Positions 45,234 to 54,101 of a stretch of 64,000 nt of DNA are shown piece after piece (positions within the stretch are counted from its first letter, which is position 1; every line of letters starts with the position of its first letter). The notes below the pieces were generated by a model. That model was not told where the DNA came from. It did not search any database and was given only the letters and a program-made list of their open reading frames with translations. Both the position numbers and the translations under genes were made by a program. This stretch comes from Akkermansia muciniphila (GTDB lineage Bacteria; Verrucomicrobiota; Verrucomicrobiia; Limisphaerales; BJHT01): NCBI GenBank assembly GCA_945861535.1, contig CAMAUZ010000041.1:1-64000 (forward strand), written 5' to 3'.

Positions 45234-46742
45234 ATGAAATTACGACCACTGCTCACCCTCGCCCTCGCCCTCACCTGCTTCTGCGCCTGCGCCGCGCCCG
45301 CCGCCGAACCGCGCCCCAACATCCTCCTCATCCTTGCGGACGACCTCGGCTACGCGGATCTCGGCTGTTTCGGCGCGACCGACATTCGCACGCCGCACCT
45401 CGACCGCCTGGCGCGCGAAGGCACGCGCTTCACCAGCTTCTACGTCGCGCAACCCGTCTGCACCGCCAGCCGCGCCGCGCTGCTCAGCGGCTGCTACCCC
45501 AACCGCATCGGGATGCACGGCGCGCTCAACCACACCAGCCGCAACGGCATTCATCCCGACGAATGGCTGCTGCCCGAAATGCTCCAGGCCCGCGGCTACG
45601 CCACCATCTGCATCGGCAAATGGCACCTCGGCACGCTCGCGAAATTCAACCCCCTGCGGAACGGCTTCGCCGAATGGTTCGGCACGCCCTACTCCAACGA
45701 CAACTCCAAGTACCACCCCGTCCTCGCCGCCGAGATGCCGCCCTTCCCGCTGCACGAAGGCGACCGCGTCCTCGAGCTCGACCCCGACCAGAGCCAGTTC
45801 ACGCGCCGCTTCGCCGAACGCGCCGTGTCCTTCATCGAACGCCACGCCGCGCAACCGTTCTTCCTCTACCTGCCGCACGTCATGCCGCACGTCCCGATTT
45901 TTGCCTCGGAAAAATTCAAGGGCCGCTCCGCGCGCGGACTCTACGGCGATGTCGTCGAGGAACTCGACTGGTCCGTCGGCCAGCTCCTCGCCGCCCTCGA
46001 ACGCCTCCACCTCGCCGAGCGCACCCTCGTGATTTTCTTTTCCGACAACGGCCCGTGGCTCAGCTACGGCAACCACGCCGGCTCCGCGCGCCCGCATCGC
46101 GAGGGCAAACTCACCGCCTTCGACGGCGGCGTGCGCGTGCCGCTCATCGTGCGCTGGCCCGGTCAAGTGCCGGCGGGCCGCGTGAGCGACGAACCCTTCA
46201 TGGCCATCGACTGGCTGCCCACCCTCACCGACCTCGCCGGCGGCCAGCCTTCCACGCGCAAAATCGACGGCCTGAATGTGAAGCCCCTCCTGCTCGGCGA
46301 ACCGGGCGCGAAATCCCCGCACGACGCCCTCGCCTTCTTCGCCGGCGACGAATTCCATGCCCTCCGCAGCGGTGACTGGAAGCTGCACTTCGCCCACCCC
46401 TTCCTCACGACCGCGGGCGAACCGGGCCGCGGCGGCAAGCCCTCGAATTGGGGCAAAACCGTGCCCCTCGCCATCACGCAATCCGGCATCACCGGCATCG
46501 CCAGCCGCCACGGCCAGCGCGTCGAGCACATCCCGCTCTCCCTCTTCAACCTCCGCACCGACCCCGGTGAAACCAACAACGTCGCCGCGCAACACCCCGA
46601 GATCGTCACGCGCCTCACCCGCCTCGCCGCCCCCATCCGCGCCGACCTCGGCGACTCCCTCACCAGCGTCCCCGGCACCGGCCTGCGCCCCGCCGGAATT
46701 GATTCCGCGCCCGCCGCTCCCCAAACTCCCAAATCGAAATGA
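45234..46742 (+). CDS. Sulfatase (arylsulfatase type), exported
   Basis: 502 residues. Signal peptide (LLTLALALTCFCACAAPAA). Alkaline-phosphatase-superfamily sulfatase: metal Asp pair ILADDLGYAD (D36, D37), formylglycine site PVCTASRAALLSG (C76, CxAxR form), KWHLG, and FFSDNGPWLSYGNH for the metal/His region. It hydrolyses sulfate esters in the periplasm after formylglycine maturation. Its 3' end overlaps the second sulfatase by 4 bases, so the two are co-expressed. Substrate unknown; the nearby deacetylase suggests a complex polysaccharide. Confidence 0.92.
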   Translation: MKLRPLLTLALALTCFCACAAPAAEPRPNILLILADDLGYADLGCFGATDIRTPHLDRLAREGTRFTSFYVAQPVCTASRAALLSGCYPNRIGMHGALNHTSRNGIHPDEWLLPEMLQARGYATICIGKWHLGTLAKFNPLRNGFAEWFGTPYSNDNSKYHPVLAAEMPPFPLHEGDRVLELDPDQSQFTRRFAERAVSFIERHAAQPFFLYLPHVMPHVPIFASEKFKGRSARGLYGDVVEELDWSVGQLLAALERLHLAERTLVIFFSDNGPWLSYGNHAGSARPHREGKLTAFDGGVRVPLIVRWPGQVPAGRVSDEPFMAIDWLPTLTDLAGGQPSTRKIDGLNVKPLLLGEPGAKSPHDALAFFAGDEFHALRSGDWKLHFAHPFLTTAGEPGRGGKPSNWGKTVPLAITQSGITGIASRHGQRVEHIPLSLFNLRTDPGETNNVAAQHPEIVTRLTRLAAPIRADLGDSLTSVPGTGLRPAGIDSAPAAPQTPKSK

Positions 46743-48316
46743 AAACTCCCGCTGCTGCACCGTTTCCGAACCAGCTCGTTTCGCGCGCCGTCCTGTGCGC
46801 CCTCCTCGCGTTCGCCGCACTCACCTTCCCCGCGCGCGCCGCGCAGATGCGCCCCAACATCATCATCATGCTCATCGACGACATGGGCGTGATGGACACC
46901 TCGGTCCCGTTCCTCACCGATGCCGCGGGCCAGCCCAAGCGCTACCCGCTCAACGATTATTTCCGCACGCCCAACATGGAGCGCCTCGCCGCGCGCGGCA
47001 TCCGCTTCAACAACTTCTGCGCCATGAGCGTGTGTTCACCCACGCGCATCTCGATCATGACCGGCCAGAACGCCGCGCGCCATCGCACCACCAACTGGAT
47101 CAGCCCCGACAACAACAACGCCGGCCCCAACGGCCCGCCACAATGGAACTGGCAGGGCCTGAAAAAAGGCGACGTCACCCTGCCGCGCCTGCTCCAGTCC
47201 GGTGGCTACCGCACCATCCACGTCGGCAAAGGCCACTTCGGCCCGCGCCAATCCGAAGGCGCGGACCCGAAGAACATCGGCTTCGACATCAATGTCGGCG
47301 GCGGCTCCATCGGCGCGCCCGCCAGTTATTACGGCCTGCAGAATTACGGCAACGCCGGCGGCAAGGTCGTCAAACAATCCCCCGCCGCCGTCCCGCATCT
47401 CGAGAAATACCACGGCACTGACACCTTCCTCACCGAAGCCCTCACCCTCGAAGCCAAATCCCACGTCGCCGCCGCCGTGAAGGACGACAAACCCTTCTTC
47501 CTCTACTTCGCCCACTACGCCGTCCACGCGCCCTTCAACTCCGACCCGCGCTTCGCCGCGCACTACCAGAACTCCGGCAAACCCGCGCAGGCCCAAGCCT
47601 TCGCCACGCTCATCGAAGGCATGGACAAATCCCTCGGGGACCTGCTCGACCAACTCGACCAGCTCGGCGTTGCGGAAAACACGCTCTTCATTTTCCTCGG
47701 TGACAACGGCTCCGACGCGCCCCTCGGCCACCAGCACGAAGTCGCCTGCGCCGAGCCATTGCGCGGACGCAAAGGTTCGCACTACGAAGGCGGCATGCGC
47801 GTGCCGTTCATTGCCGCGTGGGCGAAACCGAACGCGAACCACGCGCAGCAAAAACGCCTCCCGATCACCGCCGGCACCATCCAGCGCCAGCAGGCCGCCG
47901 TGTACGATCTCTTCCCCACTGTGCTCGCTCTCGCCGACAAACCCGCGCCGCCCGGACACATCATCGACGGCACCCGCCTCGCCTCGCTCTTCACCGGCAA
48001 ACGCGACGCGACCCGCGACGAAGTCTTCCTCATGCACTACCCACATGCCCCGCACCGCACCGACTACTTCACCACGTACCGCAACGCCGACTGGAAGGTC
48101 ATCTACCACTACTTCCCGTCGAAAGTTTCCGAAGACTCCCACTACCAGCTCTTCAATCTCGCCACCGATCCCTTCGAGCAAAAAAACCTCGCCACCGCCG
48201 AACCCGCCCACCTCCACCGCCTGATGCAAGGACTCATCACCGGCCTCGAAAAACAGAACGCCGTCTATCCCTTGGACAAAGACACCCGCTCCCCGCTGAA
48301 ACCCAAACTGCCCTGA
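46739..48316 (+). CDS. Sulfatase, exported
   Basis: 525 residues. Signal peptide (LCALLAFAALTFPARAA). Metal site IIIMLIDDMGVMD; formylglycine site MSVCSPTRISIMTGQ (C99, CSPTR form); GDNGSDAPLGH. Overlaps the first sulfatase by 4 bases (ATGA). Sequence differs clearly from the first, so a different substrate or position is likely. Ends 50 bases before the perfect 38-bp inverted repeat. Confidence 0.92.
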   Translation: MKTPAAAPFPNQLVSRAVLCALLAFAALTFPARAAQMRPNIIIMLIDDMGVMDTSVPFLTDAAGQPKRYPLNDYFRTPNMERLAARGIRFNNFCAMSVCSPTRISIMTGQNAARHRTTNWISPDNNNAGPNGPPQWNWQGLKKGDVTLPRLLQSGGYRTIHVGKGHFGPRQSEGADPKNIGFDINVGGGSIGAPASYYGLQNYGNAGGKVVKQSPAAVPHLEKYHGTDTFLTEALTLEAKSHVAAAVKDDKPFFLYFAHYAVHAPFNSDPRFAAHYQNSGKPAQAQAFATLIEGMDKSLGDLLDQLDQLGVAENTLFIFLGDNGSDAPLGHQHEVACAEPLRGRKGSHYEGGMRVPFIAAWAKPNANHAQQKRLPITAGTIQRQQAAVYDLFPTVLALADKPAPPGHIIDGTRLASLFTGKRDATRDEVFLMHYPHAPHRTDYFTTYRNADWKVIYHYFPSKVSEDSHYQLFNLATDPFEQKNLATAEPAHLHRLMQGLITGLEKQNAVYPLDKDTRSPLKPKLP

Positions 48317-48366
48317 CACTCAACCACGCCGCCGCGGGGAAAAACCACTGATGCAGAGACAAGTTG

Positions 48367-48477
48367 AAACCACTAACCGGCACTAACTGGCACTAATAAG
48401 ACAAAGACTTCTGAACCACTTTTCCCAGTTCCGTTTGCCTTGTCTTATTAGTGCCAGTTAGTGCCGGTTAGTGGTTT
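48367..48477. repeat. Perfect 38-bp inverted repeat with 35-nt loop
   Basis: Left arm 48367-48404 begins AAACCACTAACCGGCACTAA; right arm 48440-48477 is its exact reverse complement ending GGTTAGTGGTTT. The arm holds two tandem GGCACTAA words. It sits between converging genes, and the next bases (TTA) are the PQQ gene's stop codon. Confidence 0.95.
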
Positions 48478-49752
48478 TTATCTCCCCGTCGGCGACACGC
48501 ACACCAAATCGCCGCGTGAATTGCGGCAATAAATCCGCCCGCCCGCCAGCACCGGCACCATCCAACATCGGCCGCCCAACACCGACGCACGCGCCGTCGC
48601 CTTGAAACCCGTCGGCGTCGCGGGTGCCGCCACCAACTCGCCGCGCTCGCTCAGAATGAGCAACCCCCCGCCGCCCGCCACGCCCAGCACCGAACCGCAC
48701 CCCAGCGCCTCGCCCGGCGGCACGCGCCACTTCTGCTTCCCGGTCGCCAGCTCCAAACACACGAACTCCGTCGGGCGACCGCGATGCGCCGTGCCATCGA
48801 ACCCATACAAATGCCCGTCCACGAGCACGCTGTTGTTCATGTGATTACACATCGTTTTGTTCTCGTAGATTTTTCGCAGCCGCTCCCCCGCCAGCTCGAA
48901 CAACGCGCAGCCGCGATCATAACCCGTCGAAATGAAAATCCGGTTGCCCTGCACGATCGGCGTCGTCGCCGTGGTATCAAACGACGTCTTCCAATCGACC
49001 GTCGCCACCGTCTTGCCGCCGCCCGCGTCGATCACCGCGAGGCCCTCGGTTTTCATCACCGCCAGCAGCTTACGCCCGTCCGCCGTGAACGCCTTGGGCG
49101 TGCCATACGCCGGCGTGAAGCTCTCGCCTTTCCACCGCACTTTGCCCGTCGCCGCGTCGAGCGCGAAGGTCGCCCCCGCCTCGATCACCAGCGTCTGATC
49201 ATCGAGAAAATAAGGTGAACACGCGAAGCCCCATTCCGGCGGATCACTCAGGCCCGCCTCGGCCAGCATGTCCCGCTGCCACACCAATTTCCCCGTGTCC
49301 GCCTGATAACAATGCAACCGCCCGTGCTTGCTGTACGTGAACACCCGCCCGTTCCGCACGGTCGGCGTCGCGCCCGGCCCGCCCTCGTAAAACCGGTCAA
49401 TCAACGGCGCGGGATACGACTGCGCCCAAATCTCCGCGCCGCTCTCCGCGTTGAAACACCACACCGTCTCCTCACCGCCCGACTTCGGCCCGCGATGCCC
49501 CATCGTGAACACGCGACCGTCCGCCACGGCCACCGACGAAAACCCCGTGCCCACCTTTTTCCGCCACACCACGTTCTCGAAATTCGGCGCGTCCGGCAGT
49601 CGCTCCGTCGTGATCCCGTTCTCCTCCGGCCCCCGCCACTGCGGCCAGTCCGCGCCATGCCCGCGCGGCGCGACAGCGAAGACAACGGCGAAAAGGACAG
49701 CGATGAAAATGCCGCCCCGAGGAGCAGCTCCGATTCTTTGTGTAGTAAGCAT
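48478..49752 (-). CDS. PQQ-like beta-propeller protein, exported (second copy)
   Basis: 424 residues. Signal peptide (FIAVLFAVVFAVAPRGHG) and propeller with WPQWRGPEENGITTER, FSSVAVADGRVFTMG, CFNAESGAEIWAQS, GRLHCYQADTGKLVWQRD. Related in family to 26230-27525 but not close. I chose ATG 49752; the frame before it is repeat. Stop codon is directly next to the 38-bp inverted repeat. Function as for the other copy: unproven. Confidence 0.88.
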   Translation of the reverse strand: MLTTQRIGAAPRGGIFIAVLFAVVFAVAPRGHGADWPQWRGPEENGITTERLPDAPNFENVVWRKKVGTGFSSVAVADGRVFTMGHRGPKSGGEETVWCFNAESGAEIWAQSYPAPLIDRFYEGGPGATPTVRNGRVFTYSKHGRLHCYQADTGKLVWQRDMLAEAGLSDPPEWGFACSPYFLDDQTLVIEAGATFALDAATGKVRWKGESFTPAYGTPKAFTADGRKLLAVMKTEGLAVIDAGGGKTVATVDWKTSFDTTATTPIVQGNRIFISTGYDRGCALFELAGERLRKIYENKTMCNHMNNSVLVDGHLYGFDGTAHRGRPTEFVCLELATGKQKWRVPPGEALGCGSVLGVAGGGGLLILSERGELVAAPATPTGFKATARASVLGGRCWMVPVLAGGRIYCRNSRGDLVCVSPTGR

Positions 49753-50109
49753 GGTGAACAATTTTTCTACTGGTGCTCGGGCATCAGAGTGACACCGCCG
49801 AGGTAGCTCGACATTCCAATGTCGAGTGCGGCAGCGCTGGCAGGACGTGCGGGTCTCGACATTGGAATGTCGAGCTACCAGTCCACCGCTGGTCACTCCA
49901 TGGCACGAGTCTCAGTAAGCCCGAATTCCGCAACCGACGTTCTGCGCTGACCTGTACCAAACGAAAGTTCATGCCGAAACCACCGAAATGAGCAGCGCGT
50001 GCGACTCCCTCTCCCCGTGAGGCACGAACGGAGGAGAGGGAGCCGGAGGTCCCGGTGCGAACCGCGTTCATCACCCACTTCGGCCCGTTGTGCGTCCGCG
50101 TCGGCCCTC
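49753..50109. other. Gap with hairpin repeats
   Basis: About 355 bases. Contains the inverted repeat 49802-49879 and the hairpin CTCCCTCTCC...GGAGAGGGAG at 50005-50042. No gene seen. Confidence 0.65.
49802..49879. repeat. 25-bp inverted repeat with internal CTCGACATT hairpins
   Basis: GGTAGCTCGACATTCCAATG... (49802-49826) is mirrored at 49855-49879. Each arm is itself almost palindromic (CTCGACATT/AATGTCGAG), giving several alternative foldings. Confidence 0.85.
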
Positions 50110-51117
50110 TCACCGCCCGCCCCCGCTCTTCCGCACAAACTTCAACACCCGATTACCCGTGGCGTCCGCGACGTACACGGAACCATCACGCGCCACCGCA
50201 ATATCGTGACCCAGCAGAAACTGCCCTGGTCCTTTGCCATACGAACCGAAGCGGTCGAGCACGCGGCCATCGGCATCCAGCTCCACCGCGCGCGGCCGGT
50301 CGATACGCTTTAGCGGACCATCACCGCCGTCGATCGCGAAGATGTGCCCCTCGGCACTCACGCTCACGCCATAGGGACGCCCAATCAGCGGGCCTTTCCA
50401 TTCCGCGAGGAACTGCCCCTTCGCATCAAACACCTGCAGCCGCGCGTTCGTGCGGTCGCACACGATCACGCGCCCGCGCGGGTCCACGGCCACGCCGTGC
50501 GGAAGATTGAACTGCCCCGGCCCCGCGCCCTTGCCACCAAACTCGAAATCATAACGACCCGCGGCGGTGAACTTCACCACGCGCGTGTTTTTGTAGCCGT
50601 CGCTCACGTAGCAGGAACCATCGGCCAGCACCGCAACATCGGACGGCAGATTAAAATGCGTCTGGTCCGCGCCCGCCACGCCGCGCTCGCCGAGCGTGAG
50701 CAGCAACCGGCTGCCATCGGGGCTGAACTTGAAAACCTGCTGCCGGCCGACATCCGTGATCCACACGTTGTCCTCCGCGTCGAGCGTGAGGCCGTGCGGC
50801 ATGATGAACTGATTCGTGCCCCAGCTCCCGAGCAGCTTGCCCGTCCGTCCGTCGATGACACTTACCGTCGGCCCGGCGATTAGATCGGCAGGAAACGGCG
50901 TGGTCCACCGGCGGTCGCGGCGATGCAGCACCACGACATTGTTGTGCGAATCCACCCCGACCGCCGTGCATTCGCCCAGCACATGCGTCGGCGGCAACGC
51001 CGGCCAGTCCGGCACGACCTCATGCTGCGGCGCAGCCGGCTCGGCGCGGCCGGTCGCCGTGAGACACACGAGAAAAAGAAAGGCGCAAAGCAGCTCTCGG
51101 GACAAGGGGTTGTTCAT
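50110..51117 (-). CDS. NHL-repeat beta-propeller protein, exported
   Basis: 335 residues. Signal peptide (LLCAFLFLVCLTATGRA), five or six NHL repeats (e.g. FNLPSDVAVLADGSCYVSD, GQFNLPHGVAVDPRGRVIV, GQFLLGHDIAVARDGSVYVAD). Similar in layout to peptidyl-alpha-hydroxyglycine lyase-like propellers, but catalytic residues were not checked. Follows the Tat-exported protein by 24 bases, so probably co-transcribed with it. Confidence 0.87.
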   Translation of the reverse strand: MNNPLSRELLCAFLFLVCLTATGRAEPAAPQHEVVPDWPALPPTHVLGECTAVGVDSHNNVVVLHRRDRRWTTPFPADLIAGPTVSVIDGRTGKLLGSWGTNQFIMPHGLTLDAEDNVWITDVGRQQVFKFSPDGSRLLLTLGERGVAGADQTHFNLPSDVAVLADGSCYVSDGYKNTRVVKFTAAGRYDFEFGGKGAGPGQFNLPHGVAVDPRGRVIVCDRTNARLQVFDAKGQFLAEWKGPLIGRPYGVSVSAEGHIFAIDGGDGPLKRIDRPRAVELDADGRVLDRFGSYGKGPGQFLLGHDIAVARDGSVYVADATGNRVLKFVRKSGGGR

Positions 51118-51141
51118 GAATCGTAATCGCCGCGACCAATC

Positions 51142-52443
51142 TCAATCCCGCGCAAACAACGACTCCTCCGGCGCTTGGTAGCGCACGGCGAGCTGCGGCG
51201 TCTCGAGCCGCTTCCCGCCATCGGCGAGCGACTGCACGGCGGCGGCGAGGATGCCACTGGTCAGCAGCGTGCGCTCGATCGGATACGGCGCGCGGCCCGT
51301 CACGAACATCCGCTCCGCCTGCGCCATGAGCGCCGCCGAATAGACCACGTTCGGATTTGGCGGCAGATGAAACAGCGTCGAGAGCGGCTCCGCCTGCCCC
51401 TTGATCCGCGCCGCAAACGTGAAATCCCCGACCAGCCCGCTGAGCAAAAACATCGTGGCTTTGAGTCCGTCCGCATACTCGATCCGATACGCGACCGGGT
51501 CCTTGACAAAGGCGCGCATCTGCGCGGGCGTGGGGTAGCGGTGACTGGTCGTGGGCGGTTGCGCGAGCGTGTGACTGCGCGCGAGACACGCCGCGAAGAG
51601 CGCGCCGTCCCAGCCGCCCGCGGCCCACGAACCCTTCTCCATCGCCTGCCACACCGCGTCGCCGCGCAACGCCTGCACGGCCACCACGCCCGTTTCGCCG
51701 CCGCGCCGCCGCTCGGCCATGCACTGGATCACCTCGAGCGCGTGGAAGTCGTAGCTGTCCACGCGGCCCATCGCCACGCACATCGCCTCCTCGACCTCGG
51801 CCCCCGACGGCATCTCCACCGCCGGCATCCGCCACGTGACCGGCAACGAGGAACCGGCGAGAAACGGAAACTTCAGCTCCCGCGAGATCGCCACCATTTC
51901 CTGCGCCCACTCCCATTTCCACGACAGATGCTTGTCGTTGAAAACCGGCGTCGTGCGGCCCTCCTGGCGGAAGACCTCCGTGACCTGCTTGAAAAATTCG
52001 TAGCGCGGATACTTCCGCTGCCCAAGTTCGTTGTCGGGATAATCGCCGTGCTCGCCGATGACCAGCACCGCATCCACCGCGAGCTGTTTCCCGCCACAGC
52101 GCAAGGTCGCGGCGATGCTAGGATAAATCGTGAACCCAAACTCTTGCGCGCGCTGCCGGCTCAAATCCTTCGCCGGCGTCTGATCCACATACGCCGCGAC
52201 CACCTCGAGCGGCGGCCGATGCCAGCGTCCCCGCAGCGGATAACCCGCCAGGAACCGCTCGCCCATGTGCCACGCGTGCGATCGATAGGTCCACTCCGTC
52301 GTGACAATCGCCAACCGCTTCGGCCGTCCCCCCTCGGCCGCCAGCGCGAGCGCGGGCCACCCGCAGGCGGTCGCAGAAAACCCGGCACCAACAGTGGCAA
52401 GAAATTCGCGGCGTGAAGGGCGTGGTCCGGTGGTCATGCGCAT
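51142..52443 (-). CDS. Tat-exported protein of unknown function
   Basis: 433 residues from ATG 52443 (MRM; ATG 52437 also possible). N terminus RPSRREFLATVGAG is a Tat signal, so the protein folds with a cofactor or partner before export. Central features: VTTEWTYRSHAWHMGERFL, VLVIGEHGDYPDNELGQ, KWEWAQEMVAISRELKFP. I recall similar unnamed proteins in Planctomycetes but no function. It heads a pair with the NHL gene. The frame upstream of the start is family C repeat. Confidence 0.8.
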   Translation of the reverse strand: MRMTTGPRPSRREFLATVGAGFSATACGWPALALAAEGGRPKRLAIVTTEWTYRSHAWHMGERFLAGYPLRGRWHRPPLEVVAAYVDQTPAKDLSRQRAQEFGFTIYPSIAATLRCGGKQLAVDAVLVIGEHGDYPDNELGQRKYPRYEFFKQVTEVFRQEGRTTPVFNDKHLSWKWEWAQEMVAISRELKFPFLAGSSLPVTWRMPAVEMPSGAEVEEAMCVAMGRVDSYDFHALEVIQCMAERRRGGETGVVAVQALRGDAVWQAMEKGSWAAGGWDGALFAACLARSHTLAQPPTTSHRYPTPAQMRAFVKDPVAYRIEYADGLKATMFLLSGLVGDFTFAARIKGQAEPLSTLFHLPPNPNVVYSAALMAQAERMFVTGRAPYPIERTLLTSGILAAAVQSLADGGKRLETPQLAVRYQAPEESLFARD

Positions 52444-52499
52444 CGGATAGCATCCGGCCGCGCCGAGCGCAACGCTGGCGGCGGAACCGGTCGGGCGGA

Positions 52500-52768
52500 G
52501 GGCGCATCCCAGTTTCTTGCAACGATTGGTGCGGGTTGGTGCCATCCCGCAAGCATGACCAGGAGCGCGGATGCGCCGGGACTGTGGGGCAGGCTTCCAG
52601 CCTGCCAGTTCGGGCGGCATCCTGCCGCCCGTTCCCATCGGTCGGCGGCGGGATGGTCCCCACGGCGGAACACGGGGCAGGGATGCCCCGCGAACTGGCA
52701 GGCAAGGATGCCTGCCCCACACCCGCGGCGTGGGCACCAGACCGCGTGCAAGAAACTGCGATGCGCCC
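52500..52768. repeat. Element bounded by 22-bp terminal inverted repeats, interior family C
   Basis: Left end GGGCGCATCCCAGTTTCTTG... and right end TGCAAGAAACTGCGATGCGC... match as inverted repeats with one mismatch in 22. The interior is family C plus ACCAGGAGCGCGGATG. The same ends bound 41065-41341. Confidence 0.85.
52583..52720. repeat. Family C element, copy at 52.6 kb
   Basis: Same four hairpin words and order as 22608-22745. The central loop differs. Here the element sits inside the TIR-bounded unit 52500-52768. Confidence 0.9.
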
Positions 52769-52914
52769 GTCAGAGTGGCGCGTGAGGACAGACTGTCCCA
52801 ACGCCGGTTCAGGGGTAGCAGATCGGGTTAAAGCTAATGCCGTTCGGTAATTCCAACGCAGAATCCCAACGGGGTTGCCGCGAGTTGCGGAGCGCGCACT
52901 TGGCACCCCAGCGC

Positions 52915-53442
52915 TCAGCGGTTGCTCGCCAGTTTCGGCTCGGGGCCGCGCGCGTCGGCCACCGCGGCCTGCGCTTTGAGATGGTTCAGTTCCGTGAGAA
53001 CGCGACGCCAGTATTTCTCGGTGGCGGATAATTTCCGGTGGCCGTTCGGACCGCCGTTGTGGATGCGCGCCAGCACCTCGGCATTGCCCTGCTCAAGCGC
53101 GGCGGGACAATACCGCTTCCAATAAGCCCGCATTACTTCCGCGGCCGCCGCCTCTTTACGCACGTCGCCCCAGTCGCACGGGGTGCCGGCATCCAGCCAA
53201 TATTTCCGGCTGATTTGATACGGGCCAAAACTGCGGCCACCATCTCCGACGGCCGCCGCCGGATCGGCCTCCCCGCCGGTCTCGACGATGCGGATGGCGG
53301 CGAAAATGTGTTCCAACCGCTCGGCGCGAAGCCCTGGCGCGGCGAGGATCAACCAGCCCACCAGGCCCACGGCCCACGCGCGTCGGCGGAGGTTGTTCGC
53401 CGGAAAAGTTCGCCAACGGGCTGGGGGCGCAATCGTCTTCAT
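52915..53442 (-). CDS. i-type (destabilase-like) lysozyme family protein, exported
   Basis: 175 residues. Signal peptide cut near residue 40 (LVGWLILAAPGLRA). Mature part: IRIVETGGEADPAAAVGDGG with Glu54 as likely catalytic acid, SFGPYQISRKYWLDAGTPC, and RIHNGGPNGHRKLSATEKYW. The order E...GPYQI...YW.D...HNGGP matches invertebrate-type (destabilase) lysozymes. Most of the Cys residues of animal members are missing, as expected in a bacterial form. Likely a murein hydrolase in the periplasm; the active site was not tested further. ATG 53442 chosen. Confidence 0.75.
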   Translation of the reverse strand: MKTIAPPARWRTFPANNLRRRAWAVGLVGWLILAAPGLRAERLEHIFAAIRIVETGGEADPAAAVGDGGRSFGPYQISRKYWLDAGTPCDWGDVRKEAAAAEVMRAYWKRYCPAALEQGNAEVLARIHNGGPNGHRKLSATEKYWRRVLTELNHLKAQAAVADARGPEPKLASNR

Positions 53443-54101
53443 GGGTGTCAGTCGTCCTTGTCTCCTCGTGCCGTAGCACAACCAAAGAGGGTATCGACGC
53501 ATAGGGCGTTGAACTTTACCCCCAACCCGAACGCGGTCCCGACGGGCGACGGGAAACCACGGAGCAGCACTGACTGGCGCTCATGAAAACCAGGGCGGGG
53601 CGCGCGTGAAGAGGGAAGTCCGAGGCGGGCGTTTTTCGGGTTAGCCCGAACTTCGCAGCAGAGGCGGCGGAGCCAACGGGTAGCACAGGCGACCCGCCGC
53701 TCGGAATGGGAGAGACGCGCGAACTGTTTCTGACGTCGGTGGCCAACAGGAGCCGTCCTGCCATTCCGTCCGGCCAGTGGCCGGTATGTGCTTAGCGCCA
53801 AAGGCGCGGCTCATACCAGCCTGGGGCAACGCCCCAGGTCAGATGCCAGCCAATGAATTCAGGGCTGAAAGCCCGTTCTATCTTTCTGCTGAAGGATCAT
53901 GCTTCCCCGCGATGGACCGCGCTTTCAGCGCTCAAAAGGAAAATGGCTCGCTTCCTGGGGCGTTGCCCCAGGCTGGTATAAGTCCGCGCCTTTGGCGCTA
54001 AACAGATACAGTGGGCGGACGGCACAGGCGGGTCGCCTGTGCTAACGGTTCAACTCGGGCGTTCGTGAACGGGCGGGCCCCCCGCGCTCCGGGGGCCGCG
54101 C
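53443..54101. other. Gap with family G copy 2
   Basis: About 660 bases. Family G copy 2 at 53793-54000; the rest shows no gene and no repeat I can link to others, apart from GGGCTAACCCG-like words near 53640. Confidence 0.6.
53793..54000 (-). repeat. Family G element, copy 2 (208 bp, reversed)
   Basis: Reverse complement of 39228-39436 with few differences (e.g. one base shorter). Ends TAGCGCCAAAGGCGCGG and its inverse; the internal order of hairpins is reversed. Confidence 0.9.

Larger units (their letters stand above)
52444..52914. other. Gap with a TIR-bounded element holding family C
   Basis: About 470 bases: the element 52500-52768 (22-base TIRs, with family C interior at 52583-52720), then about 145 bases of unassigned sequence before the lysozyme-like gene. 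No gene. Confidence 0.7.

Noticed and set aside
48367-48477. Simple intrinsic terminator
   Set aside because: 38 perfect base pairs with a 35-base loop and no clear T-run on either side; much larger than a normal terminator stem. A termination role is still possible.
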